Below the pieces are notes generated by a model. It saw only the letters and a list, made by a program, of their open reading frames with translations. It was not told the origin of the DNA and did not search any database. Positions 1 to 6,872 of a stretch of 51,382 nt of DNA are shown one piece after another. Made by a program: the position numbers and the translations under genes. Source of the stretch: Acidobacteriota bacterium. GTDB taxonomy: Bacteria; Acidobacteriota; Vicinamibacteria; Vicinamibacterales; CAVVIG01. How positions within the stretch are numbered: the first letter of the stretch is position 1; each line of letters opens with the position of its first letter. The stretch covers positions 1 to 51,382 of the forward strand of contig JADGOC010000011.1 in the NCBI GenBank assembly GCA_017883165.1, read 5' to 3'.

Positions 1-705
1 GCCGAGTACTGTGTGGCTCCGGCGCCGCAGTGTCTGCCGGTGCCGCGCGGCATGCCGTTCACGGCAGCCGCGGCAATCCCCGAAACCTTCTTTACCGTCT
101 GGACCAACGTGTTCGAGCGCGGACGGCTCGCACCGGGCGAATCGCTGCTCGTCCACGGCGGTTCGAGCGGCATCGGCACGACGGCGATCCAGCTCGCGCG
201 GGCGTTCGGCTCGCGCGTGTTCGCCACGGCGGGGTCAGCGGAGAAGTGCGCCGCCTGCGAAGCGCTCGGCGCCGATCGCGCGGTCAACTACCGCCAGACC
301 GACTTCGTCGCGGCCCTTCGCGGCGCGACCGGCGGACGCGGCGTCGACGTCATTCTCGACATGGTGGGCGGCGACTACCTGGCGCGCAATCTCGACCTAC
401 TCGCGCTCGAGGGGCGGCTCGTGCAGATCTCGACGCTCGGCGGATCCAAGGCGCAGATCAACCTTACGCCGGTGCTGCAGCGCCGCCTGACGATCACCGG
501 CTCCACGCTGCGCGCCCGCTCGGTGGCGGAGAAGGGCGCGATCGCCGTGAGCCTGCGCGAGCGCGTGTGGCCGCTCCTCGAATCCGGCCAGGTAGCGCCC
601 GTGGTGCACGCCACGTTCCCGCTGCGCGCGGCGGCCGACGCGCACCGCGTGATGGAAGCCGGTACGCATATCGGCAAGCTGGTACTGGTGGTCGGGCAGG
701 ACTGA
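1..705 (+). CDS. Zinc-type alcohol dehydrogenase-like NAD(P)H quinone oxidoreductase, 3' part
   Basis: The reading frame is open from the first base, so the N-terminus lies outside the window; 234 residues are visible. It is a medium-chain dehydrogenase/reductase of the quinone oxidoreductase group, a soluble NADPH-dependent enzyme reducing quinones or other activated carbonyls. The cofactor-binding region is clear: 'LVHGGSSGIGTTAIQLARAFG' type sequence is followed by 'VNYRQTDF' and 'GVDVILDMVGGDYLARNLDLLA', as in the PIG3/QOR family. The catalytic zinc ligands cannot be judged because the N-terminal domain is missing. The last residues (GQD and stop) are encoded by a short palindrome at 696-713. 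The true substrate is unknown. Confidence 0.88.
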   Translation, partial: AEYCVAPAPQCLPVPRGMPFTAAAAIPETFFTVWTNVFERGRLAPGESLLVHGGSSGIGTTAIQLARAFGSRVFATAGSAEKCAACEALGADRAVNYRQTDFVAALRGATGGRGVDVILDMVGGDYLARNLDLLALEGRLVQISTLGGSKAQINLTPVLQRRLTITGSTLRARSVAEKGAIAVSLRERVWPLLESGQVAPVVHATFPLRAAADAHRVMEAGTHIGKLVLVVGQD

Positions 706-713
706 AGTCCTGC
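696..713. repeat. Short perfect palindrome over the end of the oxidoreductase gene
   Basis: GCAGGACT and AGTCCTGC are perfect 8-base inverted arms separated by GA. The element covers the stop codon of the oxidoreductase and ends just before the -10-like hexamer of the FKBP gene. No T-run follows, so it is a weak terminator candidate. A TGAA/TTCA centre is shared with the hairpin at 20379-20396, which suggests a REP-like family. Confidence 0.5.
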
Positions 714-715
714 GC

Positions 716-721
716 TACAAT
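716..721 (+). promoter_or_regulatory. -10-like hexamer TACAAT of the FKBP gene
   Basis: TACAAT ends nine bases before the ATG at 731. With transcription starting about seven bases after the hexamer, the mRNA would have nearly no leader. No clear -35 is seen 16-18 bases upstream. Confidence 0.5.
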
Positions 722-730
722 CCATGGCTT

Positions 731-1087
731 ATGGACAACATCACGAGCTTGCAGGTCGCGGACACCAGGGTCGGTACGGGGGCGGCGGCCATCGCCGGCA
801 AAGAGGTGACCGTGCATTACACGGGATGGCTCTACGATCCCAAGACGCCGGATCACCACGGCAAGAAGTTCGACAGCTCGCGCGATCACGGGGAGCCGTT
901 CGCGTTCAAGCTCGGCGCCGGCGCGGTGATTCGGGGCTGGGATCAAGGCGTCGCCGGCATGAAGATCGGCGGCACGCGGACGCTCATCATTCCGTCCGAA
1001 CTCGGCTACGGCGCGCGCGGCGCGGGCGCCGTCATCCCGCCTCACGCGACGCTGCTCTTCGATGTTGAACTCATCGGCGTGAAATAG
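731..1087 (+). CDS. FKBP-type peptidyl-prolyl cis-trans isomerase
   Basis: This 118-residue protein is a single minimal FKBP domain that would catalyse proline cis-trans isomerisation during protein folding. The core is easily recognised: VTVHYTGWLYD near residues 27-37, KKFDSSRDHGEPFAFKLGAGAVIRGWD with the strand and loop around the active site, then GGTRTLIIPSELGYGARGAG and a closing strand LLFDVELIGVK. No signal peptide is visible, so it is probably cytoplasmic. The ATG at 731 is supported by the TACAAT hexamer nine bases upstream. An aldo/keto reductase gene follows after one base and may be co-transcribed. Confidence 0.93.
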   Translation: MDNITSLQVADTRVGTGAAAIAGKEVTVHYTGWLYDPKTPDHHGKKFDSSRDHGEPFAFKLGAGAVIRGWDQGVAGMKIGGTRTLIIPSELGYGARGAGAVIPPHATLLFDVELIGVK

Positions 1088-1088
1088 G

Positions 1089-2093
1089 ATGGAGTACGTC
1101 CGCCTCGGCTCGAGCGGCCTGAACGTCTCGCGGATCTGCCTCGGCACGATGACCTTCGGGACGTCCGCGTGGCGGCCCTGGGTGCTCGACGAAGCGGACA
1201 GCCGTCCCTTTCTGAAGCGCGCCATCGAGCGAGGCATCAATTTTTTCGACACGGCCGACATGTACTCGCGCGGCGTGAGCGAAGAAGTCGTCGGCCGCGC
1301 GCTCAAGGAGTACGCGGCGCGCGACCAGGTGGTCATCGCGACGAAGGCGTTCTATCCCATGGGCGCCGGCCCCAACGACCGCGGCCTCTCGCGGCGGCAT
1401 CTCTTCGATGCGATCGAGGGATCGCTCCGCCGTCTCGGCGTCGACTACGTCGATCTGTATCAGATTCACCGCTTCGATCCGGACACGCCGATCGAAGAAA
1501 CCCTCGAAGCGCTGCACGACATCGTGAAGGCCGGGAAGGCGCGCTATATCGGCGCGTCGAGCATGTCCGCGTGGCAGTTCACGAAGATGCTGTACGTGGC
1601 CGACGCGCACGGCTGGACGCGGTTCGTCAGCATGCAGAACCACTACAACCTCGTCTACCGTGAGGAAGAGCGCGAGATGCTGCCGCTCTGCCGCGAGGAA
1701 GGGATCGGCGTGATCCCCTGGAGCCCGCTCGCCCGCGGCTTTCTCGCCGGCAATCGCCGCAAGGCGGATCACGGCGCGACGCCGCGCGCCAAGAACGACG
1801 ACTTCGCGCGCACGCTGTACTACTCCGACGCCGACTTCGCCGTCGCCGGCCGCGTGTCGGAGCTCGCGGCGCGCCGCGGCGTCAAGCCGACGCAGATCGC
1901 GCTCGCGTGGCTTCTCGCTCAGCCCGGCGTCACCGCGCCGATCGTCGGCGCGTCGAAGCTCTCGCAGCTCGACGAGCTCGTCGACGCGCTGCGCGTCGAG
2001 CTGTCGGCCGAGGAGCGCGCGTTCGTCGAAGAACCCTACGAGCCGCATCGCGTCCTCGGTCACGACTTCATTCCAAGCCGGCCGCGCGGATAG
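1089..2093 (+). CDS. Aldo/keto reductase
   Basis: A complete 334-residue NADPH-dependent aldo/keto reductase with a TIM-barrel fold. The catalytic tetrad is visible as D54 and Y59 in FFDTADMYSRG, K86 in VIATKAF and H127 in YQIHRF. The C-terminal region contains the cofactor segment with TAPIVGASKLSQLDELVDAL. It resembles the YajO/Tas-like group acting on aldehydes and ketones. It begins one base after the FKBP stop codon and is followed two bases later by an MFS gene, so the three genes probably form one transcription unit. The physiological substrate cannot be told. Confidence 0.93.
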   Translation: MEYVRLGSSGLNVSRICLGTMTFGTSAWRPWVLDEADSRPFLKRAIERGINFFDTADMYSRGVSEEVVGRALKEYAARDQVVIATKAFYPMGAGPNDRGLSRRHLFDAIEGSLRRLGVDYVDLYQIHRFDPDTPIEETLEALHDIVKAGKARYIGASSMSAWQFTKMLYVADAHGWTRFVSMQNHYNLVYREEEREMLPLCREEGIGVIPWSPLARGFLAGNRRKADHGATPRAKNDDFARTLYYSDADFAVAGRVSELAARRGVKPTQIALAWLLAQPGVTAPIVGASKLSQLDELVDALRVELSAEERAFVEEPYEPHRVLGHDFIPSRPRG

Positions 2094-2094
2094 C

Positions 2095-3417
2095 GTGTTC
2101 TCCCGCACGTCGATCCTCGCGCTCCGGCACCGCAACTTCCGCCTGATCTGGATCGGGCTGCTCCTCTCGATGACCGGATCGACGATGCAGAACGCGGCGC
2201 TCTTGTGGCACGTCGCGCTGCTCGTGCCGCCCGGGAAGAAGGGACTCGCGCTCGGGCTCGTCGGCCTGGTCAAGGTCGTCCCGATCGTCGCGTTCTCGAT
2301 GGTCAGCGGCGTCGTCGCCGATGCCTGGAACCGGCGCCGCCTGATGCTCTTCACGCAGGCCGGCTCCGCGCTCGTCGCCGCGGCGCTGGCGGTGCTGGCC
2401 TTCAACGGGCTGTCGACCGTGTGGCCGATCTATACGCTCGCGGCGATCGGCGCGGCGGTGGCCGCATTCGATCTGCCCGCGCGCCAGGCGCTCGTGCCCA
2501 CGCTCGTGCCCCGCGAGGACCTGCCGAACGCGATCGGCCTGAACACGATCATGTTCCAGACGGCGTCGGTCGTCGGCCCCTCGATCGGCGGCGTGTTGAT
2601 TGCCGCGAGCAGCGTCGCCTGGGCGTACACCGTGAACGCGGCGTCGTTTCTGTTCGTGATCGTCGCGCTGCTGATGATGCGCAACGTCCCGAAGCGCGCG
2701 CCGTCGGAAGCCGGGTCGCGCGACGATGTGTCGTGGCACGCGGCGCTCGAAGGGCTGCGGTTCGTCTTTCGCTCGCCGGTCATCCGATCGACGATGCTGC
2801 TCGATTTCTTCGCGACGTTCTTTTCGTCGGCCACGGCGCTGCTGCCGATCTTCGCGCAGGACATCCTCCGCGTCGGCGCGAAAGGCTACGGGTGGCTGTA
2901 CGCGGCGCCGTCGGCCGGCGCGCTGATCACGAGCGCGCTGATGGTGCCGCTGAGCGAGCGCATCCAGCGCCGAGGCCCGACGCTGCTCTGGGCCGTCGCG
3001 GGCTACGGCCTGGCGACCGTCGTCTTCGGTCTGTCGCGATCGTTCTGGCTGACCTTCTTCTGTCTGGCGATGACCGGCGCCACCGACACCGTCAGCATGG
3101 TGATCCGCAACATCGTCCGGCAGCTCGAGACGCCCGACCGGCTCCGGGGACGCATGACCGGCGTGAACATGGTGTTCTTCATGGGCGGCCCGCAGCTCGG
3201 CGAGCTCGAAGCCGGAGCGCTGGCGAACTGGCTGGGTGCCACCTTCTCGGTCGTGAGCGGCGGCGTCGGCTGTCTGGTCGCGACTGGATGGGTGGCGCTG
3301 TCGACGCCGGCGTTACGGCACTATCGCAGCCGGCGATCGACCAGCAGGAAATACGGCAGCGCGACGGCGGAGAGCGCGGCGGCCGTACCGAACGCGACCG
3401 AAAACCCGAATCGCTGA
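2095..3417 (+). CDS. MFS transporter, EntS-like (MFS_3 group)
   Basis: A 440-residue major facilitator family protein with about twelve hydrophobic segments in the inner membrane. The start SILALRHRNFRLIWIGLLLSM, the DLPARQALVPTLVPREDLPNAIGLN segment and GRMTGVNMVFFMGGPQLGELEAG are typical of the enterobactin-exporter-like MFS_3 family, which usually exports small molecules. The start is GTG, immediately after the aldo/keto reductase stop. The last about 30 codons (after ALRHY) are charged and low in hydrophobicity and run 97 bases into the 3' end of the opposite MFS gene, longer than usual for the family. Confidence 0.88.
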   Translation: MFSRTSILALRHRNFRLIWIGLLLSMTGSTMQNAALLWHVALLVPPGKKGLALGLVGLVKVVPIVAFSMVSGVVADAWNRRRLMLFTQAGSALVAAALAVLAFNGLSTVWPIYTLAAIGAAVAAFDLPARQALVPTLVPREDLPNAIGLNTIMFQTASVVGPSIGGVLIAASSVAWAYTVNAASFLFVIVALLMMRNVPKRAPSEAGSRDDVSWHAALEGLRFVFRSPVIRSTMLLDFFATFFSSATALLPIFAQDILRVGAKGYGWLYAAPSAGALITSALMVPLSERIQRRGPTLLWAVAGYGLATVVFGLSRSFWLTFFCLAMTGATDTVSMVIRNIVRQLETPDRLRGRMTGVNMVFFMGGPQLGELEAGALANWLGATFSVVSGGVGCLVATGWVALSTPALRHYRSRRSTSRKYGSATAESAAAVPNATENPNR

Positions 3418-4466
3418 ATCAGCCAGCCGCCCGCGGTCGATCCGGTGCCGATGCCGATGTCGAAGGCGGCGATAATCGCGCCGAACGCGGCGCCGCGGCG
3501 TCTGGCGTCGATGTCCCCGAGTGCATAGGCGACAAACACCGGCCACGCCGTGCCGAATCCAAGACCGAACACGACCGCCGAGGCGACGAGCGACCCGCGC
3601 GTGCCGCCCAGAGCGAGGATCGCGAGGCCGCTGGAGATCAGCACGAGACTCGGCGCAAAGACACGCCGGTAGCCGATGCGATCGGCGAGCGGGCCGGAGA
3701 GCGGCCGCGTCAGCAGAATGACAACGGCGAGCGTCGTCAGATAGAGGCTTTTCGGCGTGACGCCGAGCGCGTCGGCGTAGACGGCGCTGAAGCTCGTGAT
3801 GGCGCCGTAGCCGAACGAGTACAGGAAGAGCGTCAGCGAGAGGACGAGGACGCGCCATTCGATGGCCGGCGTCAGGCGCACGGCGGAGGACGCGTGATGC
3901 GCCGCGTTGTCCCCCTCCTCATCGAGCGTCCAGGCGATTGCGCCCATCAGCAGATTCAGCCCGCCGCACGAGACGCAAATCCAGAGCCAGCCATGCTGAA
4001 ACACCCAGAACGCGATCGGCGGAGCGACCGCGATTGCGGCGACGCTCGACAAGCCCCAGTAGCCGAGCCCTTCGGCGCGCCGGCCCTCGGGAAGCATGCC
4101 GGCCATGTAGGCGCCTGAGGCGGACAGCAGCCCCGACCAGAAAATGCCGTGTACGATGACGAGCGCCAGCATCACGCGGTAATTCGATGTCGCCGCGTAG
4201 CCGGCCGAGCACAGCGCGATGACGCCGCTCGCGAGGAGCAGCGTGCGCCGCCGCCCGATCCGATCGGCGAGCGCGCCGGTGAAGGGCGCCGACGTCGCGG
4301 ACGCGTAGGTGAGAAAGCCGAGGAAGAGTCCCGACGCGAACGTACTGCCGCCGAGATCGACGATGCGGAAGGGTGCGGTCGGCAGGAGCTGGAACGCCGA
4401 CAGGAATACGGTGAAGGTGAATCCGCACATGACGAAGAAGCGCGGTGTAAAAAGTGAACCCGGCAT
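3321..4466 (-). CDS. MFS transporter, drug/sugar-efflux type
   Basis: A 381-residue twelve-segment major facilitator protein of the inner membrane. It starts MPGSLFTPRFFVMCGFTFTVFLSAF, has the loop 2-3 signature GALADRIGRRRTLLL and the repeated second-half signature GPLADRIGYRRVFAPS. A longer open frame exists upstream but its extra sequence is antisense to the phosphodiesterase gene; the start at 4466 gives the normal family N-terminus. The start codon shares CATG with the start of the divergent phosphodiesterase gene. A TATACT hexamer lies nine bases upstream. The cargo is unknown. Confidence 0.87.
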   Translation of the reverse strand: MPGSLFTPRFFVMCGFTFTVFLSAFQLLPTAPFRIVDLGGSTFASGLFLGFLTYASATSAPFTGALADRIGRRRTLLLASGVIALCSAGYAATSNYRVMLALVIVHGIFWSGLLSASGAYMAGMLPEGRRAEGLGYWGLSSVAAIAVAPPIAFWVFQHGWLWICVSCGGLNLLMGAIAWTLDEEGDNAAHHASSAVRLTPAIEWRVLVLSLTLFLYSFGYGAITSFSAVYADALGVTPKSLYLTTLAVVILLTRPLSGPLADRIGYRRVFAPSLVLISSGLAILALGGTRGSLVASAVVFGLGFGTAWPVFVAYALGDIDARRRGAAFGAIIAAFDIGIGTGSTAGGWLIQRFGFSVAFGTAAALSAVALPYFLLVDRRLR

Positions 4467-4944
4467 GAGCGGCCCAGTATACGTGGTCGGTCTGATCTCG
4501 GACACGCACGGACTGCTGCGTCCGGAGATCGCGGGCATCTTCGCCGGCGTCGACCTCATTGTGCATGCGGGTGACGTCGGTGGCCCGGCGGTGCTCGCGG
4601 CGCTTGGACGGATCGCGCCGGTCGAAGCGGTGTGGGGAAATGTGGACGACAGGCACGATCCCGCGCTGGCGCGCGAGCGCACCGTGTCCATCGGCGGCGT
4701 CACCGTGCACGTCAGCCACGGCCACGAGCTGGGGAGTCCGACGCCGGAGCTGGTGCTCGCCCGCTATGCCGCCGACGTCGTCGCGTTCGGCCACACGCAC
4801 CGCGCGGTGATCCTGCGGCGGGGTGAGCGCGTCGCAATTAATCCCGGCGCCGCGGGGCCTCGGCGATTCGACCTGCAGCCCAGCGTGGCGCGGCTGACGG
4901 TTGCCAGCGGGCGCGCCGAGGTCGAGATTATTTCTTTGGGATGA
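4465..4944 (+). CDS. YfcE/MJ0936-family metallophosphoesterase
   Basis: A 159-residue two-metal phosphodiesterase of the YfcE type, predicted to be cytoplasmic and to hydrolyse phosphodiester bonds; the natural substrate of this family is uncertain. All metal-binding blocks are visible in order: SDTHG at residues 12-16, HAGDVGG, GNVDD, VSHGHELG and FGHTH, then INPGAAGPRRF. The start at 4465 is chosen because the protein then begins just before the first beta strand (VVGLISDTHG); a longer frame upstream is antisense to the MFS gene. Its 3' end overlaps the opposite gene by 17 bases. Confidence 0.9.
   Translation: MSGPVYVVGLISDTHGLLRPEIAGIFAGVDLIVHAGDVGGPAVLAALGRIAPVEAVWGNVDDRHDPALARERTVSIGGVTVHVSHGHELGSPTPELVLARYAADVVAFGHTHRAVILRRGERVAINPGAAGPRRFDLQPSVARLTVASGRAEVEIISLG
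4476..4481 (-). promoter_or_regulatory. -10-like hexamer TATACT of the second MFS gene
   Basis: On the minus strand TATACT ends nine bases before the ATG at 4466. It lies inside the first codons of the divergent phosphodiesterase gene. No clear -35 was found. Confidence 0.45.
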
Positions 4945-5725
4945 ACTCGATCGTGATCTCGCGATCCGTGCTGATCTTCACGCCGGGAACGCCTCTGAGC
5001 GCGATTGTGGCGTCCTCGACGCTCCGGACCCCACGCAGCTGCGCGAGCGCCGCCTCATCGGCCGCGAGTTGATCGAACTGCAGATCGATCAGCGTGACGC
5101 TGCCGTTCTCGACCCAGGGGCTGCTCGTCTTGACGATCTCCCCTGACGGCTTGACGGCGATCGACAGCCGCGCACCGGCGAACGTCTCCTTGATCTGGGC
5201 GATCTGGTCCGGCGACGCCACTGGCGGAGCGCCTTTTCCAGCCGGCACGGCTGTCGTGGCCTGCGGAAACAGGATGCGAAGCAGCAGATGTCCGCCTTCA
5301 GGTGCGAGCACGAAGCGAATGTCCTGCTCGGTGTTGAGCTGTCTCGATCGAATCGTCACGCCGCCTGGCGCTGGCGGCTGCTCGTTGATTCGGAGCTGAT
5401 TGACGTCGGGAAAGGCGTACACGGCTTTCCGCCCGAGACCCTCGCCTGTCGTGATCGACGTGGACGACACGTAGCGGACATTCGGGCCGAGCGACGCGGC
5501 GAGCTGCTTCGCCTGTTCTTCCGGGAACGGGTCGAACGCCTTGCTGCTGCCGCCGGTGAGCGGAGCCACTTGGCGCATTTGAATGAGCGCGGCGCCGCTG
5601 AAGACCAGCGTCAGCTCGAGGGTCCCGCTGCCGTCGCCGTTCACCGAGATGAGCGTCGTCGATTGGAAGCAGCCTTCGCAGGCGAGGCCGACTGTGAGGA
5701 GGAGCGCAAACGCGAGTGCACGCAT
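4928..5725 (-). CDS. Exported protein of unknown function, possible lipoprotein
   Basis: I do not recognise this 265-residue protein as a characterised family. It begins with a signal peptide (MRALAFALLLTVGLACEGC); the two cysteines suggest a lipoprotein, although neither fits the classical lipobox well. After it comes TLISVNGDGSGTLELTLVFSG, a pattern seen in exported LppM-like or DUF-type proteins of bacterial envelopes, then a mostly beta-rich domain and a C-terminal segment ending EITIEFIPKK. No catalytic motif is seen. It is transcribed divergently from the beta-lactamase-like gene and converges on the phosphodiesterase gene with a 17-base overlap. Confidence 0.75.
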   Translation of the reverse strand: MRALAFALLLTVGLACEGCFQSTTLISVNGDGSGTLELTLVFSGAALIQMRQVAPLTGGSSKAFDPFPEEQAKQLAASLGPNVRYVSSTSITTGEGLGRKAVYAFPDVNQLRINEQPPAPGGVTIRSRQLNTEQDIRFVLAPEGGHLLLRILFPQATTAVPAGKGAPPVASPDQIAQIKETFAGARLSIAVKPSGEIVKTSSPWVENGSVTLIDLQFDQLAADEAALAQLRGVRSVEDATIALRGVPGVKISTDREITIEFIPKK

Positions 5726-5758
5726 GACACGACCATGCCACAGAATTGCCCGGCGCGC

Positions 5759-5764
5759 TAGAAT
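5759..5764 (+). promoter_or_regulatory. -10-like hexamer TAGAAT of the beta-lactamase-like gene
   Basis: TAGAAT ends six bases before the ATG at 5771, so the transcript would start at or within a base or two of the start codon. Confidence 0.5.
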
Positions 5765-5770
5765 CGGCCC

Positions 5771-6658
5771 ATGCAGCTCAGGTGGTCCGTCTTGTGCGTC
5801 CTCGCGGCTGGTGTGGTGCAGTTGCCCGTCGCGCCACAGCCTTCAGAGGCGGCGCTCCGCGCTGAGATCGAACAGCGGATTCGCGCGAGCGGCGCCGAGG
5901 TGGGGGTCGCCTTCCGCACGCTCGACGGGGGCGACGAGCTGCTGATTCAGCCTGACGTGTCGTTCCACGCCGCGAGCACGATGAAGGTGCCGGTGATGAT
6001 CGAGCTGTACCGGCAGGCGCACGCCGGCCTCCTGCGGCTGGACGAGGAGGTGCCCGTCGTCAATGCGTTCCACAGCATCGTCGACGGCAGCCCGTACGCG
6101 CTCGCCGTTGGCGACGACTCGGATGCCGGCGTCTCCAAGCATGTCGGCGGCCGCATGTCGTATCGCGATCTGTGCGAGGCGATGATCACGGTCAGCAGCA
6201 ACCTCGCGGCGAACGTGCTCATCGAACGCCTGGGCCCGGCCAACATTCAGCGCACGACCGACGCGCTCGGCGCGACCGGCATGCGCGTGCTGCGCGGCGT
6301 CGAGGATGGGAAGGCGTTCGACAACGGCTTGAACAACACCACCACGGCGCGGGCGCTGCTGACGCTGATGGAGAAGATCGCGCACGGCGACGCGGTGGAC
6401 AAGGCCGCGAGCGACGAGATGGTCGCTGTGCTGAAGCGGCAGACTTTTCACGACCGGATCCCCGCCGGGCTGCCGCCGGGCACGCCGGTCGCGCACAAGA
6501 CCGGGGAGATCACGCGGATTCAGCACGACGCCGCGATTGTGTATGCCGCGCGGCCGTTCGTCCTGGTCGTCCTGGTGCGCGGCCTCGATGACACGAAACG
6601 GAGTGCGGCGCTGGCCGCCGACATCGCGCGTCTCGTCTACGCCGCTTCGCAACGGTGA
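5771..6658 (+). CDS. Class A beta-lactamase-like serine hydrolase
   Basis: A 295-residue exported protein of the penicillin-binding-like serine hydrolase superfamily (beta-lactamase class A, Pfam Beta-lactamase2 group). After a signal peptide (about residues 1-27) the active-site motifs are S69-T-M-K72 (SxxK), S142-S-N144 (SxN) and H242-K-T-G245 (KTG). The omega loop carries a Glu at 178 in RGVEDGKAF at the place of the deacylating Glu166, but the usual Asn four residues later is Ala. It could therefore be a weak beta-lactamase or an esterase/peptidase relative. It has its own TAGAAT promoter element; the 200 bases after it hold no convincing gene. Confidence 0.88.
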   Translation: MQLRWSVLCVLAAGVVQLPVAPQPSEAALRAEIEQRIRASGAEVGVAFRTLDGGDELLIQPDVSFHAASTMKVPVMIELYRQAHAGLLRLDEEVPVVNAFHSIVDGSPYALAVGDDSDAGVSKHVGGRMSYRDLCEAMITVSSNLAANVLIERLGPANIQRTTDALGATGMRVLRGVEDGKAFDNGLNNTTTARALLTLMEKIAHGDAVDKAASDEMVAVLKRQTFHDRIPAGLPPGTPVAHKTGEITRIQHDAAIVYAARPFVLVVLVRGLDDTKRSAALAADIARLVYAASQR

Positions 6659-6859
6659 CGGAGCGGCCTCGGCGGTCGAACGCGATGGGCCGCGTGCCGC
6701 TGAACCGGGCGCGCCAGCATCACGGTGGACGACGAGCCGCGCGAGCGCGCGGCGTGGCGAGCGCTGACCCGCGCGGACGTGCGCGCCGCGGTTTCCGGGC
6801 GCCCTGTGATCCGCGCCACGACCCTCCGGGCCGACCGAACCGTGGGCCGTCAGCTGCGG

Positions 6860-6865
6860 TATGAT
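6860..6865 (+). promoter_or_regulatory. -10-like hexamer TATGAT of the oligoendopeptidase gene
   Basis: TATGAT ends seven bases before the ATG at 6873. The earlier in-frame ATG at 6861 lies within the hexamer itself, so 6873 is the more likely start. Confidence 0.5.
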
Positions 6866-6872
6866 CCGTCGG

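Noticed and set aside
2205-4118. A 637-residue plus-strand frame across two MFS genes
   Set aside because: It is arginine-rich shadow sequence in the alternate frame of the first MFS gene and antisense to the second.
5771-6658. Beta-lactamase-like gene as a recently acquired resistance gene
   Set aside because: Codon use, promoter style and neighbours look like the rest of the chromosome, and no mobile element is near.
6659-6860. Short open frames on both strands in the gap after the beta-lactamase-like gene
   Set aside because: They are low-complexity Arg/Ala sequences with no domain, no start signal and no gene-like pattern; I see no gene in these 202 bases.
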